In this document: positions 53,246 to 62,269 of the stretch, piece after piece
How the letters are laid out: each line of letters starts with the position of its first letter
Position numbering within the stretch: position 1 is the stretch's first letter
Assembly (NCBI RefSeq): GCF_004342005.1
Contig: NZ_SMBX01000002.1
Span: 186,001-250,000, forward strand
From: Paracandidimonas soli
GTDB taxonomy: Bacteria; Pseudomonadota; Gammaproteobacteria; Burkholderiales; Burkholderiaceae_B
Direction: 5' to 3'
Length of the DNA: 64,000 bases
The notes under the pieces: generated by a model
Told to the model about the DNA's origin: nothing
The model's database searches: none
The model's input: only the letters and a program-made list of their open reading frames with translations
Program-made: the position numbers and the translations under genes

Positions 53246-54524
53246 AACCAGTCTTATCGCCATTCTGTTCGGAAGCTTCTGGCTGTTGCTGCTATTGCGC
53301 GTGCCGCTGGCCTTCTGCCTGTCGCTGCCGACCCTGTTGGTCATATATCTGTCCGATATGCCCACCCAGTTGCTGGTCGAGCGCATGTATGCCTCGCTGG
53401 ACTATTTCCCCTTGCTGGCCATTCCGTTCTTCATCCTGGCCGGCTATCTGATGAACCTGGGCAATATCACCGATCGCTTCATCAATCTGGCCCAGGCCCT
53501 GGTAGGACATATCAAGGGCGGCCTGGCGCAGGTGAATGTAGTGGTCAGCATGATGTTCGCCTCGGTTTCCGGTACCGCTACGGCGGATACTGCCGGCATG
53601 GGCTCCATGCTGATCCCGGCCATGGTCAAGAAAGGCTATTCGCCGGGCTTCTCGGCGGCCATTACCGCGGCTTCGTCCACGATGGGCGCGATCATTCCTC
53701 CCAGCGTGCTGATGATCGTCTATGGTTCGCTGGCCAATCTGTCGATGAGCAAGCTGTTTCTGGCCGGCGTGGTGCCGGGCATCCTGGTCGGGGTTTCGCA
53801 GATGCTGATCGCCTATGTGGTGGCACGCAAGCATGATTATCCTCGCGAGGCGCGCGCCAGCGCGCCCGAAGTCGTGCGTGCGTTCAGGCAATGTCTTCTG
53901 CCCCTGGGCATTCCCGTCATCATCATCGGCGGCATCATGGCGGGCATATTCACGCCGACGGAAGCCGGAGTGGTGGCGGTCGCCTATGCTGTTCTGGTGA
54001 TCATTCTGCTGCGCAGCGTCAGCCTGCGAGAGTTGCCGAACATCGCCAAGAGCGCATCGATCATGGTTTCGTTGCCGGTATTCGCGATCGCATCGGCAGT
54101 GGCGTTCGGCTGGATGATCGCCTTTCTGCAGGTTCCGAACATAGTGGGAGAGTTCATTGCCCAGTTCGAGCTGACGCAGGTGACCGGGCTGATTTTCATC
54201 TTCGCCATTTTCCTGCTGATCGGCTGCTTCCTGGACGGGGTGCCGGCCATCATTATCTTCCTGCCAATCGCCCAGGAGATCGCCGCCACGGTCGGCATCG
54301 ATCCGATGCACATGGCCATTGTGATCGTCATGACGGCCGCCATGGGACTGATCACGCCGCCGTTCGGCCTGTGCATACTGATTGCCGGCTCGATCGCCAA
54401 GGTGCCCGTCCCGCAAATGATCCGCGCATCCGCGCCTTTTGTTCTGGCTTTCATCGCACTGATCTTCCTGATCATTGTGTTCCCCCAGATTGCGCTGTTC
54501 CTGCCGCAATTGCTGACCACCTGA
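53238..54524 (+). CDS. dctM: TRAP transporter large permease DctM
   Basis: A 428-residue polytopic permease of the TRAP family, about 12 membrane segments. Family landmarks include LAIPFFILAGYLMN, VVSMMFASVSGTATADTAGMGS and AASSTMGAIIPPSVLMIVYG in the first half, then FTPTEAGVVAVAYAV. The DGVPAIIIFLPIAQEIA region and GLITPPFGLCILIAGSIAKV follow near the end. It carries the sodium-driven substrate path. The start overlaps the end of dctQ. Confidence 0.94.
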   Translation: MSETSLIAILFGSFWLLLLLRVPLAFCLSLPTLLVIYLSDMPTQLLVERMYASLDYFPLLAIPFFILAGYLMNLGNITDRFINLAQALVGHIKGGLAQVNVVVSMMFASVSGTATADTAGMGSMLIPAMVKKGYSPGFSAAITAASSTMGAIIPPSVLMIVYGSLANLSMSKLFLAGVVPGILVGVSQMLIAYVVARKHDYPREARASAPEVVRAFRQCLLPLGIPVIIIGGIMAGIFTPTEAGVVAVAYAVLVIILLRSVSLRELPNIAKSASIMVSLPVFAIASAVAFGWMIAFLQVPNIVGEFIAQFELTQVTGLIFIFAIFLLIGCFLDGVPAIIIFLPIAQEIAATVGIDPMHMAIVIVMTAAMGLITPPFGLCILIAGSIAKVPVPQMIRASAPFVLAFIALIFLIIVFPQIALFLPQLLTT

Positions 54525-54549
54525 TGTTTTGCTGTTCCCTGGAGAAAAT

Positions 54550-54987
54550 ATGTCCATCGATCCTTTCGAACAAATCAAGCTGGGTGAAGAGCACACCATC
54601 CAGAAGACCGTATCCGAGTCGGATGTCTATCTGTACGCAGGCATCGTGGGCGACTTCCATCCGAATCATGTCAATGCGGTCTACGCGGAAGAAAAGCTCG
54701 GCGCGCGCGTCGCGCATGGGGCGCTGCTGCCGGGCTTCGTGTCGCGATGCACGGTCGAACTGATCGGCCCGCGCCTGAATCCGCCGGGCTATGCGGCCCA
54801 GACCTTCAACATCAAGTTCCTGTCTCCCGTTTTCATCGGCGATACGATTTCGGTGAAGGTCGCGGTATCCCGAATCGACAGGGAAAGCAGGAAGATATTC
54901 ATGTCCGCCGAGATCACCAGCCAGGATGGCAGGCTGTGTGCAATCGGAGATACCAATATCAAAGTGCTGAGGGAAAAGGTAGGCTAA
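54550..54987 (+). CDS. MaoC-family hydratase
   Basis: A 145-residue hot-dog-fold R-specific hydratase-like protein. The catalytic dyad motif reads GDFHPNHVN at about residues 35-43 (family consensus D-x-N-P-x-H), followed by the GARVAHGALLPGFVS helix and the C-terminal DTNIKVL. GGAG sits five bases before the chosen ATG. It is 25 bp after dctM, in the same operon as the CoA-transferase, so its acyl-CoA substrate is probably formed by that transferase. Its exact reaction is unknown. Confidence 0.85.
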   Translation: MSIDPFEQIKLGEEHTIQKTVSESDVYLYAGIVGDFHPNHVNAVYAEEKLGARVAHGALLPGFVSRCTVELIGPRLNPPGYAAQTFNIKFLSPVFIGDTISVKVAVSRIDRESRKIFMSAEITSQDGRLCAIGDTNIKVLREKVG

Positions 54988-55019
54988 AAGCCTTGTATCC
55001 ACACCACACAGGAACTGTC

Positions 55020-55802
55020 ATGCAAGAAGATCGGGAAAACGATTCGCCAAAAACCATCAGGTCGGTCGTACGGGCGCTATCGGTGCTGAACGTGATCGGC
55101 GGTGACAGCAAGGGCATCAGCGCGATCAGCAAGGAACTGCAGTTGAGCAAAGGTACGGTCTTCGATCTGATCAAGACGCTGGAGTTCATGCGCTATGTCG
55201 CCCAGGATCCGAAGGATGGCAGCTATCGCGTGGGGCCCGCGCTGCTGAAGCTGGCGGTGCGGCGCTTCAGCGAGAACGACCTGGTCGAGATCGCCCGCCC
55301 CTATGTGCAGGAACTGGCCGACGATCTTGGCGAAATCGTCCATTTGGGGCAACGCGAAGGCATGTTCGCGGCGTTCCTGGACAGGGCGGTGAGCCGCAAG
55401 GTGACGCGCATGCTGGATCTGAACTCGCAGGTGGGAGCCTTGTCGCCTTTGCACTGCACCAGCATGGGCAAGATATTCCTGACCTACATGAGCGACGCCG
55501 AGGTCCTGCAGTTCCTGGACCAGCAGGCGCTGCAGGCCTATACCGAGAAAACCATCACGGACAGGCGCGAGCTGCAGGAAGAACGCCGCCGCATCCGGCA
55601 AAGAGGCTACGCCTTGAATATCGGAGAGTTCGAAGAGGGCGTTTCCAGCCTGGCGGTGCCCATCCGCAATGCCCGCGGCGAGGTCATCGCCGGTTTGAAT
55701 ACCGCCGTGCCGTCGGTGCGCATGCCGAAGGAATCCATTCCCGGCATTTTTGCAAAATTGAAGAACGCTGCGCAACAGATCGAGAAAGAGCTTGGGGCGT
55801 AA
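55020..55802 (+). CDS. IclR-family transcriptional regulator
   Basis: A 260-residue regulator. The N-terminal winged HTH is SKGISAISKELQLSKGTVFD (about residues 31-50), and the C-terminal IclR effector domain runs from about 80, with LHCTSMGKIFLTYM and GYALNIGEFEEGVSSLAVPI as landmarks. It is embedded in the operon it presumably controls, between the MaoC gene and the CoA-transferase. The longer open frame upstream lies inside the MaoC gene. The effector is unknown. Confidence 0.92.
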   Translation: MQEDRENDSPKTIRSVVRALSVLNVIGGDSKGISAISKELQLSKGTVFDLIKTLEFMRYVAQDPKDGSYRVGPALLKLAVRRFSENDLVEIARPYVQELADDLGEIVHLGQREGMFAAFLDRAVSRKVTRMLDLNSQVGALSPLHCTSMGKIFLTYMSDAEVLQFLDQQALQAYTEKTITDRRELQEERRRIRQRGYALNIGEFEEGVSSLAVPIRNARGEVIAGLNTAVPSVRMPKESIPGIFAKLKNAAQQIEKELGA

Positions 55803-55832
55803 GGGTTCGTTTCTTTGAGGACTATCTGATTT

Positions 55833-57362
55833 ATGAAGGCTGTCGATATTCTGAGTGCGCAAGAGGCGGCTCAACTGGTCAAGGATGGCGACACGATCGC
55901 CATTTGCGGCTGCGAAAACGTCCTGCTGCCGGATGCATTGCTGCGCGCGCTGGGAGAGCGTTTCGCGGCCAGCGGTTCGCCGCGCAACCTGACTGAGATC
56001 CATCCCATCATCACAGGCATGGGGCCCGGGCTAGGGCTCGAACACCTTGCCCAGCCAGGCATGGTGCGCCGGGCGATCGGCAGCGGCTACAGTTTCCTGA
56101 AGACATCGCGCTATACGGAGCTGTTGAAGCAGAACGTATTCGAGGCGCACGTGGTGCCCATGGGGACACTGTTCCAGATGCTGCGCGATACGGCGTCGGG
56201 CAAGAAGGAAACCTTCACTCAGGTCGGGCTGGATACGTTCGTCGATCCGGATGTCGAAGGGGGCCGCATCAACCAGGCGGCGGCGGAATCCCTGGCCCGG
56301 CGCGTGAAGATCGGCGAGGAAACCTATCTGCGTTACGGCTGCGAACCTGTGCATGTGGCCTTCCTGCGGGGGACCACGGCCGACGAGTACGGCAATATCA
56401 GCATGGAAGACGAGCCCGTGTCGCTGGGCGTGAAGACGCTGGCCATGGCGGCCAAGGCCAGTGGCGGGAAGGTCGTCGTCCAGGTGCGCCGGCTTGCACA
56501 GGGAGGCTCGCTGCATCCCCGCATGGTCGAGATCCCGGGGATCTGTGTGGACGCCATCGTCATCGAGCCCGAGCAGAGCGTTTCCGGCGGACAGGCGCTG
56601 AATCCGGCCCTGACCGGAGAGATCCGCCTGCCGCTGGGGCGCATCGAGCCGGTGCCGGCCGGAATTTCGCGCATCGTGGTCAGCCGCGCAGCCAACGAAA
56701 TCGCGCCGCACCAGGTGGTGAACCTGGGCGTGGGCATTCCCGTGGACATCCCGAAGATCCTGGTCGAGCGCAGCGGGCCGGACCAGGCCACCTTTTTCCC
56801 CGAGCACGGCTCGATCGGCGGGGTGCCGGGAGAGCGGGCCATCTTCGGCACGAATATCAATCCCCTGGCCATCGTCGATTCCACCCAGGTGTTCGAGTAT
56901 TTCCTGGGCGGCGGGCTGGACATGACTTTCCTGGGCTTCGGGCAGATCGATGCCCAGGGCAATGTGAATGTCAGCAAGTTCAACGGCATCATCCCCGGTT
57001 GCGGCGGCTTCGTGGACATTACGCACCGCACGCGCCGGATCGTGTTCTGCGGTTCCTTCTCGGCAGGCGGTGTGGAGATCGAGAGCGGCCAGGGAAAGCT
57101 GCGGATCAAGAACGAAGGGAAGTTCTCCAAGTTCGTGCCCCAGGTGGAGCAGGTGACCTTCAGCGCGCAGCGCGCCCGTTCCAAGGGGCAGCAGGTGCTC
57201 TATGTGACCGAACGGGCTGTTTTCTCCTTGCAGGAAGAAGGGCTGCAGGTGGAGGAAGTAGCGCCTGGCGTCGATTTGCAGACCCAGGTGCTGGACCTGA
57301 TCCCGTTCGAGGTCCGGGTGTCGCCCACCCTGAAATCCATGGCTGAAAGCCATTTCTCTTGA
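55833..57362 (+). CDS. Family I CoA-transferase (fused alpha and beta subunits)
   Basis: A 509-residue single-chain acyl-CoA:acid CoA-transferase similar to propionate/acetate CoA-transferases. The alpha half has a CGCENVLLPDALLRALGERF-type start (about residues 26-45), AFLRGTTADEYGNISMEDEP (about 174-193) and a beta half beginning SRAANEIAPHQVVNLGVGIP. The catalytic glutamate is E324 in FFPEHGSIGGVPG. It would load CoA onto the imported acid. GAGGA lies before the ATG. It follows iclR by 30 bp and precedes the flavoprotein by 25 bp. The donor and acceptor acids are unknown. Confidence 0.87.
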   Translation: MKAVDILSAQEAAQLVKDGDTIAICGCENVLLPDALLRALGERFAASGSPRNLTEIHPIITGMGPGLGLEHLAQPGMVRRAIGSGYSFLKTSRYTELLKQNVFEAHVVPMGTLFQMLRDTASGKKETFTQVGLDTFVDPDVEGGRINQAAAESLARRVKIGEETYLRYGCEPVHVAFLRGTTADEYGNISMEDEPVSLGVKTLAMAAKASGGKVVVQVRRLAQGGSLHPRMVEIPGICVDAIVIEPEQSVSGGQALNPALTGEIRLPLGRIEPVPAGISRIVVSRAANEIAPHQVVNLGVGIPVDIPKILVERSGPDQATFFPEHGSIGGVPGERAIFGTNINPLAIVDSTQVFEYFLGGGLDMTFLGFGQIDAQGNVNVSKFNGIIPGCGGFVDITHRTRRIVFCGSFSAGGVEIESGQGKLRIKNEGKFSKFVPQVEQVTFSAQRARSKGQQVLYVTERAVFSLQEEGLQVEEVAPGVDLQTQVLDLIPFEVRVSPTLKSMAESHFS

Positions 57363-57387
57363 AAACGGCATAGCCCGGGAGGAGACG

Positions 57388-59106
57388 ATGCAGAAACCTT
57401 ATCGTGAAATTACGACCGACGTACTTGTCGTAGGCAGCGGCGGCGCCGCGCTGCGCGCGATCCTGGAGGCGGATTCCGCTGGCGCGGATGTGCTGGTGGC
57501 CATCAAGGGGGAGTTCCGCAAGAGCGGCGCCACGTTCCATAGCGTGGCCGAGGTGGGCGCCTTCAACATACCGGATGGCGCGGGCGATCCCGAGGACAAT
57601 CCGGGAGTTTTCCTGAACGATATCCTGGCCGCCGGCCAGGGGATGGCCGATCCCCGCCTGGCGCGCATCCTGTCCGAAGAGGCCGAAGACACGCTGCGCT
57701 ACCTGGAGCGCCATGGCGTGCATTTCGAACGCGAGGACGACCATTACCTGGTCTTCCGGGCATGCTTTTCCTCGCGCCCGCGCTCGCACGTCATCCAGGA
57801 TCACTTCAAGCCCATCGTGAAGGCGCTGGGAACCGAGGCGTCGCGCCGCGGCATCCGGGTCATGGATCAGCTCATGATCGTGAACCTGCTGGCGCACCAG
57901 GGCCAGTGCCTGGGGGCCTGGGCCATCGACGCGCAAGGCGATTCCGTGCTGATCCGCGCCAAGTCCACCATCCTGACCACGGGCGGCTCCAGCCAGCTGT
58001 TCGCCAAGAACCTGTACCCTTCGGACATCACGGGCGATGGCTACGCCATGGCGTATCGCGCCGGCGCCCATTTGGTGAACATGGAGTTCATGCAGGCCGG
58101 GGTCAGCGTCATTGCTCCGTTCATCAACCTGTTCGGCAACTATCTGTGGGATGCCAGGCCCAACCTGACGGATCGCGACGGCCGGCCCTTCGTGCAGGAC
58201 TACCTGCCCGAGGGGCTGACCCTGGACGCCGTGCTGCAGCAGAAGGAACGCCATTTTCCCTTCAGCTCCAGCGATATTTCCAAGTACATCGAGATCTCGA
58301 TCCAGAAGGCCATCAACGATGGGCGCGGCACGGACGAGGGCGGCGTGTACATGGACTTCATCGGCTGCGATTTCGATGCGATCCTGGCGGACAAGACGCG
58401 CAGCATCGCCAGGATGTGGCCATTGACCTACGAATGGTACAAGGCCAAGGGCGTCGACCTGTACAAGGACAAGGTGCAGATCACCTGCTCGGCGCATGCG
58501 ATCAATGGCGGCCTGCGCATCGACTCCGATGCCCAGTCCAACCTGAAAGGCCTGTTTGCGGCGGGAGAGGTGGCGGCGGGGCCGCATGGCGCGGATCGCC
58601 TGGGCGGCAATATGGCGGTCACCTGCCAGGTGTTCGGTGCGAGGGCGGGCAGGGCGGCGGCCAGGCGGGCGCAAGGCATGGCGCATGTCGAGCTCGCCGA
58701 TCCCCTGGCGGGACACCAGGCGTTCATGGACCGTTTCGTGGGCCGGGGCGCGCAATCGCTGGAGGCGCTGCGCCGCGCGCTGCAGAAAGCGGCCAACCGC
58801 CACCTGCTCATTCTGCGCAATGAGGCAGGCCTGAAGGCGCTGCTGGAAACGTGCGGCGATCTGCGCCGGGCCTTGCTGCAGGACACGCTGATCCAGACCT
58901 CGGAGGACTGGGTGGCGGCGCTGGAGCTGGACAATATGATCGAGGTGGCCGGCCTGATGGCGAAGGCGGCGCTGCAGCGCACGGAGAGCCGGGGCAGCCA
59001 CTACCGAGAGGACCATCCGGCACCGGATCAGGCCCAGGAGCACAACATCATCCTGGACCACGGGCAGCCCCAAGGCTTTTTCACCGCCCGGCTGGGCGAT
59101 CTTTGA
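57388..59106 (+). CDS. Fumarate reductase/succinate dehydrogenase flavoprotein-like dehydrogenase
   Basis: A 572-residue FAD-dependent enzyme. The FAD fold is DVLVVGSGGAALRAILEADS (about residues 11-30). His51 in the GATFHSVAEVGAF segment aligns with the histidine that carries covalent FAD in SdhA/FrdA. The active-site block CSAHAINGGLRID and PHGADRLGGNMAVTC follow, and the C-terminal region ESRGSHYREDHP is typical of the family. GGAGGAG precedes the ATG. No Fe-S subunit gene is adjacent, so its electron partner is unknown. In this operon it probably introduces or reduces a double bond in a dicarboxylate-like intermediate. Confidence 0.85.
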   Translation: MQKPYREITTDVLVVGSGGAALRAILEADSAGADVLVAIKGEFRKSGATFHSVAEVGAFNIPDGAGDPEDNPGVFLNDILAAGQGMADPRLARILSEEAEDTLRYLERHGVHFEREDDHYLVFRACFSSRPRSHVIQDHFKPIVKALGTEASRRGIRVMDQLMIVNLLAHQGQCLGAWAIDAQGDSVLIRAKSTILTTGGSSQLFAKNLYPSDITGDGYAMAYRAGAHLVNMEFMQAGVSVIAPFINLFGNYLWDARPNLTDRDGRPFVQDYLPEGLTLDAVLQQKERHFPFSSSDISKYIEISIQKAINDGRGTDEGGVYMDFIGCDFDAILADKTRSIARMWPLTYEWYKAKGVDLYKDKVQITCSAHAINGGLRIDSDAQSNLKGLFAAGEVAAGPHGADRLGGNMAVTCQVFGARAGRAAARRAQGMAHVELADPLAGHQAFMDRFVGRGAQSLEALRRALQKAANRHLLILRNEAGLKALLETCGDLRRALLQDTLIQTSEDWVAALELDNMIEVAGLMAKAALQRTESRGSHYREDHPAPDQAQEHNIILDHGQPQGFFTARLGDL

Positions 59107-59120
59107 CGAGGATTTCAATC

Positions 59121-60119
59121 ATGCAATTGCTGCAAGCGCTGACGCCCGATGGCGGCCGCCAGGTTCTGGCCATCGCAGACGACCTGCGCCGGGCCCGGCG
59201 GATCGAAGGCGTCGGGACCATTTACGAGCTGGCGCAACAGGCCCTGAACGAAGGCCTGACCCTGTCCCGGGCGGCGCATCAGCGCCTGGGAACTCACGAG
59301 GAAGACGCCCAGTCGCTGGCGGAGCAGGGCCGCCTGCTGGCGCCGCTGGATCATCCCGATGCGGCGCATATGCTGGTGAGCGGGACGGGCCTGACGCATC
59401 TGGGCAGCGCCCAGGGGCGCGATCAGATGCATCGCAGCCTGGCCGAGGCCGACTCCCTGACCGATTCGATGAAGATGTTCCGCATGGGCCTGGAGGGGGG
59501 CAAGCCCGCCGATGGGCGGATGGGCGTCCAGCCCGAGTGGTTCTACAAGGGGGATGGCAGCATCATCGCGCCGCCCGGAGGCGATCTGTCCATGCCGTCC
59601 TTTGCGCTGGATGGCGGCGAAGAGCCGGAAATCGTGGGCCTGTACCTGATAGACGCGCAGGGCGAGCCCAGGCGCCTGGGCTACGCCCTGGGCAACGAGT
59701 TCTCGGATCACGTCACGGAGCGCCAGAATTACCTGTACCTGGCGCATTCCAAGCTGCGCCCGGCCAGCTTCGGTCCGTGCATGCTGCTGGGAGAGCTGCC
59801 CCAGGATGTGCGCGGCGTTTCGCGCATCGTGCGCAATGGCGCAACCCTGTGGGAAAAGCCGTTCCTGTCGGGCGAGGCGAACATGTCGCATACCCTGGCG
59901 AATCTGGAGGCGCATCACTTCAAGTATGCGCAGTTCCTGCGCCCGGGCGACGTGCACGCGCATTTCTTCGGCACAGCCACGCTCAGCTGCGCCGACGGCA
60001 TCGCCACCGAGCCCGGCGACGTCTTCCATATCGAGGCCGGGCCCTTTGCGCTGCCGCTGAGGAATACGCTGCGGCGGCAGAAGGGCGGCGCGCAGAAGAC
60101 CCGGGTCAGAGCGCTGTAA
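59121..60119 (+). CDS. FAH-superfamily enzyme, AraD1/GguC-like
   Basis: A 332-residue fumarylacetoacetase-superfamily protein. Family segments include SGTGLTHLGSAQGRDQMH, EWFYKGDGSIIAPPG, GGEEPEIVGLYLID, GNEFSDHVTERQNYLYLAHS and HHFKYAQFLRPGDVHAHFFG, which are the AraD1/GguC type rather than classical FAH. The acidic metal-binding residues (E in GGEEPEIVG and others) are retained. Characterised AraD1-like proteins act on 2-keto-3-deoxy sugar acids, so a hydratase or dehydratase role is plausible. AGGA precedes the ATG. It is the last gene of the operon, converging with the asparaginase gene. Confidence 0.82.
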   Translation: MQLLQALTPDGGRQVLAIADDLRRARRIEGVGTIYELAQQALNEGLTLSRAAHQRLGTHEEDAQSLAEQGRLLAPLDHPDAAHMLVSGTGLTHLGSAQGRDQMHRSLAEADSLTDSMKMFRMGLEGGKPADGRMGVQPEWFYKGDGSIIAPPGGDLSMPSFALDGGEEPEIVGLYLIDAQGEPRRLGYALGNEFSDHVTERQNYLYLAHSKLRPASFGPCMLLGELPQDVRGVSRIVRNGATLWEKPFLSGEANMSHTLANLEAHHFKYAQFLRPGDVHAHFFGTATLSCADGIATEPGDVFHIEAGPFALPLRNTLRRQKGGAQKTRVRAL

Positions 60120-60150
60120 TCGGCGGGGTTTCCGCCGCGCCTTTGCGGCT

Positions 60151-61131
60151 TTACGGCTCTTTCGTATACACCGCCATTGCGAATGGCTTGTTCTGGGGCT
60201 CCTCGTCCGATATCTGGATGATTTCGGCGGGGCGCGCCTCGGGCGCCTTCATCGAGGGCAGCCACAGCCAGTAGTGATTGTCGGGCAGGCCGTTGACCGC
60301 CACGGTACGATGGTTGCCGCGATTGTCGATGGCATGGATGGTGACGCGGCTGATCAGCCCGCCCTTCAGGGCGCGCATGTCATTGACCGCCTCATCGACG
60401 GCCCGTTCGACGCTCATGCCCATCTTCATGTACAGCACGACGGCCCTGGCCGTGCCTGTGCGGATGGTCATTTCTCCGGCGCCAGTGCATGCGCATGCGC
60501 CATAGCGGCTGTCGGCGTAGGATCCGGCTCCGATGACGGGGCTGTCGCCGAGCCTGCCCGGGTACTTCCATCCCCAGCCTGAAGTGCTTGTGGCCGAGGC
60601 GATATGCCGGTGCTGGTCCATGCAGAGGAATACGGTCGTATCCTTGCCTATCTCGGGATCCACGGCATTGTGGCAGTATTCGATCAAGGGAGCATCGGGC
60701 CATGCGGCCTGGTGTTCGGGCTTGATTTCGCTGTCGAACCACCGCTGCCAGGCGGTCTTTGCATGGGGACGCAGCAGTTCGCCGGTTTCCGCTCCGATTT
60801 CATGGGCGAAGCGGGCGGCGCCGTCGCCGACGAGAAATTCATGGGGCAGGCGCTCCAGCAGTTGGCGGGCGATGCTGACGGGGTGGGTGTAGCCTTTCAG
60901 GGCGCCGATGGCGCCGGTCCGCAGCGTCGAGCCGCACATGACCGATGCGTCCAGCTCGACGTCGCCGAGCAAATTCGGCCAGCCGCCGGTGCCGACGGTG
61001 CGCACTTCGGGGTCGTCCTCGACCACGCGCACGCCGGCCTCCAGGGCATCCAGCGCCGACGCGCCACGCGAGAGCATCTCGGCCGTGACCGGGATGCCGG
61101 ATTTACCTTCGTTGTTGCATACGATAATCAA
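60151..61131 (-). CDS. Glycosylasparaginase-family Ntn hydrolase
   Basis: A 326-residue N4-(beta-N-acetylglucosaminyl)-L-asparaginase/isoaspartyl peptidase family member. The start block IIVCNNEGKSG, VGTGGWPNLLGDVELDASVM, and the autoprocessing site with the catalytic Thr in GKDTTVFLCMDQ (Thr165, after Asp164) are present, followed by SATSTSGWGWK and GDSPVIGAGSYADSRYGACA. The start is TTG because AAGGAA lies seven bases upstream; an ATG at 61164 is possible but sits inside a hairpin and has poor spacing. It follows the receptor gene of the ABC importer on the same strand, so it should act on the imported compound. It is probably cytoplasmic as no signal peptide is visible. Confidence 0.85.
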   Translation of the reverse strand: MIIVCNNEGKSGIPVTAEMLSRGASALDALEAGVRVVEDDPEVRTVGTGGWPNLLGDVELDASVMCGSTLRTGAIGALKGYTHPVSIARQLLERLPHEFLVGDGAARFAHEIGAETGELLRPHAKTAWQRWFDSEIKPEHQAAWPDAPLIEYCHNAVDPEIGKDTTVFLCMDQHRHIASATSTSGWGWKYPGRLGDSPVIGAGSYADSRYGACACTGAGEMTIRTGTARAVVLYMKMGMSVERAVDEAVNDMRALKGGLISRVTIHAIDNRGNHRTVAVNGLPDNHYWLWLPSMKAPEARPAEIIQISDEEPQNKPFAMAVYTKEP

Positions 61132-61154
61132 AATAGCTTCCTTGTTGGCGAACG

Positions 61155-61183
61155 ATGGCGCCATGCTCCAGCCATGGCGCCAT
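61155..61183 (-). repeat. Perfect 11-bp hairpin between receptor and asparaginase genes
   Basis: Arms 61155-61165 and 61173-61183 (ATGGCGCCATG with CATGGCGCCAT) with a 7-nt loop lie between the stop of the receptor gene and the asparaginase start. With no T run it is more likely an RNA processing or stability element than a terminator. Confidence 0.75.
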
Positions 61184-61190
61184 GACGATA

Positions 61191-62237
61191 TCAGAGGCCT
61201 GCGCGGAACTGGCGGTTCCAGAAGTCGAGCAGACGGCTTTTGTTCTGCATCAGCAGCTCGAAGTTGACAGGCACGAGCAGGTCCAGCTGGGCGCTGTCGA
61301 AGCCGACGGAGTCCTGCAAAGAGGGAGGGAGCTGGGCGTTCAGCACCGTCGGCGCATAGCCCATGGCTTCGGCGAAGGCGAGCTGGGCCTTCGGCTCGAG
61401 CATGCTGTTCAGATAGCGGGCCGCGCATGCGGCATTCTTGCTGCCGCCCGACAGGCCCGCGCAGAACGTGGCCGGAAGCGCGCCTTCCTTGGGGAAGACA
61501 TAGGCTACGGGCAGCGCTGCCTTCGACCATTGCAGCGCGCGCGCTTTCCATGTCATAGTGACCCAGATTTCCCCGCTCTTGAGCGCGCTTGCCAGCGCAT
61601 CCACCGAGGGGTAGACCTTGGGCGCGTTCTCGCGCAGGGCAAGGAGGAAGTCCTGGCCTGCCTGCAGGTCGTCGCCCGGTTTGCCTGATGCAAGGGCGCC
61701 GGCAAGCGTCAGGTAATCGTACTGATCGTCGACGACGCCCACTTTGCCCTTGAGGCTGGCGTCGAGCAGCGAAGCAAAGCTCTCCGGGGCCGTCTTCAGG
61801 AACTCGGTGTTGTAGACGAGGACCAGTGCGCTGAAGATGTGAGGAATGGCGTAATCGGTCTTGAGGGAAGGGATCACATGCTGCAGGTTCGGCAGGGCCG
61901 CTTCGTCGAGCGGGGCGAGCGTGTTCTCGTGCGCCATCTGGTACATGTCGTTGTCGCGCAGCAGGACGATGTCCATGGTGCTGCGGCGCGCGCCTCTTTC
62001 CGCGCGCAGTTTCGTCTGGCGCTGCAGGGCCGCGCCGACATCGTAGACGACATTGATGCCTTCGGGCTTCACCAGCGGGTCGAGGTTCTGCTGCAGCAGC
62101 CGTTGGTAATCGCCTCCCCAGGTTCCGACAACGAGGTCCTTGTCGCATGATCCGGCCGCCCATGCCAGCGAGGGGACTGTCGAGGCCAAGGTCAATGAGC
62201 TTGCCGCCTTGATGAAATGTCTGCGATTGAAATTCAT
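61191..62237 (-). CDS. Spermidine/putrescine-type ABC substrate-binding protein
   Basis: A 348-residue receptor of the PotD/PotF-like family. The N terminus MNFNRRHFIKAASSLTLAS is a twin-arginine signal (R5, R6), cleaved near AWA. The mature chain has LVVGTWGGDYQRLLQQNLDP, LRDNDMYQMAHENTLAPLDE, SALVLVYNTEFLKTAP and SGEIWVTMTWKARALQ. The ligand pocket residues of polyamine receptors cannot be confirmed by eye; an amino-acid or peptide-like ligand is equally possible given the adjacent asparaginase. The gene is separated from the permease by a stem-loop repeat that may lower or uncouple its expression. Confidence 0.85.
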   Translation of the reverse strand: MNFNRRHFIKAASSLTLASTVPSLAWAAGSCDKDLVVGTWGGDYQRLLQQNLDPLVKPEGINVVYDVGAALQRQTKLRAERGARRSTMDIVLLRDNDMYQMAHENTLAPLDEAALPNLQHVIPSLKTDYAIPHIFSALVLVYNTEFLKTAPESFASLLDASLKGKVGVVDDQYDYLTLAGALASGKPGDDLQAGQDFLLALRENAPKVYPSVDALASALKSGEIWVTMTWKARALQWSKAALPVAYVFPKEGALPATFCAGLSGGSKNAACAARYLNSMLEPKAQLAFAEAMGYAPTVLNAQLPPSLQDSVGFDSAQLDLLVPVNFELLMQNKSRLLDFWNRQFRAGL

Positions 62238-62269
62238 GGTGCTCTCTATGCTTTGGGTTGGTGAAGCTC

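Noticed and set aside
57388-59106. The TRAP-operon flavoprotein as the missing SdhA
   Set aside because: It has an SdhA-like His and C-terminal region, but it is 10 kb away on the other strand inside an unrelated operon; context argues against it, though this is not proof.
60121-60137. CGGCGG/CCGCCG hairpin between the FAH-family and asparaginase genes
   Set aside because: Six G-C pairs but no T run on either strand; could arise by chance in GC-rich DNA.
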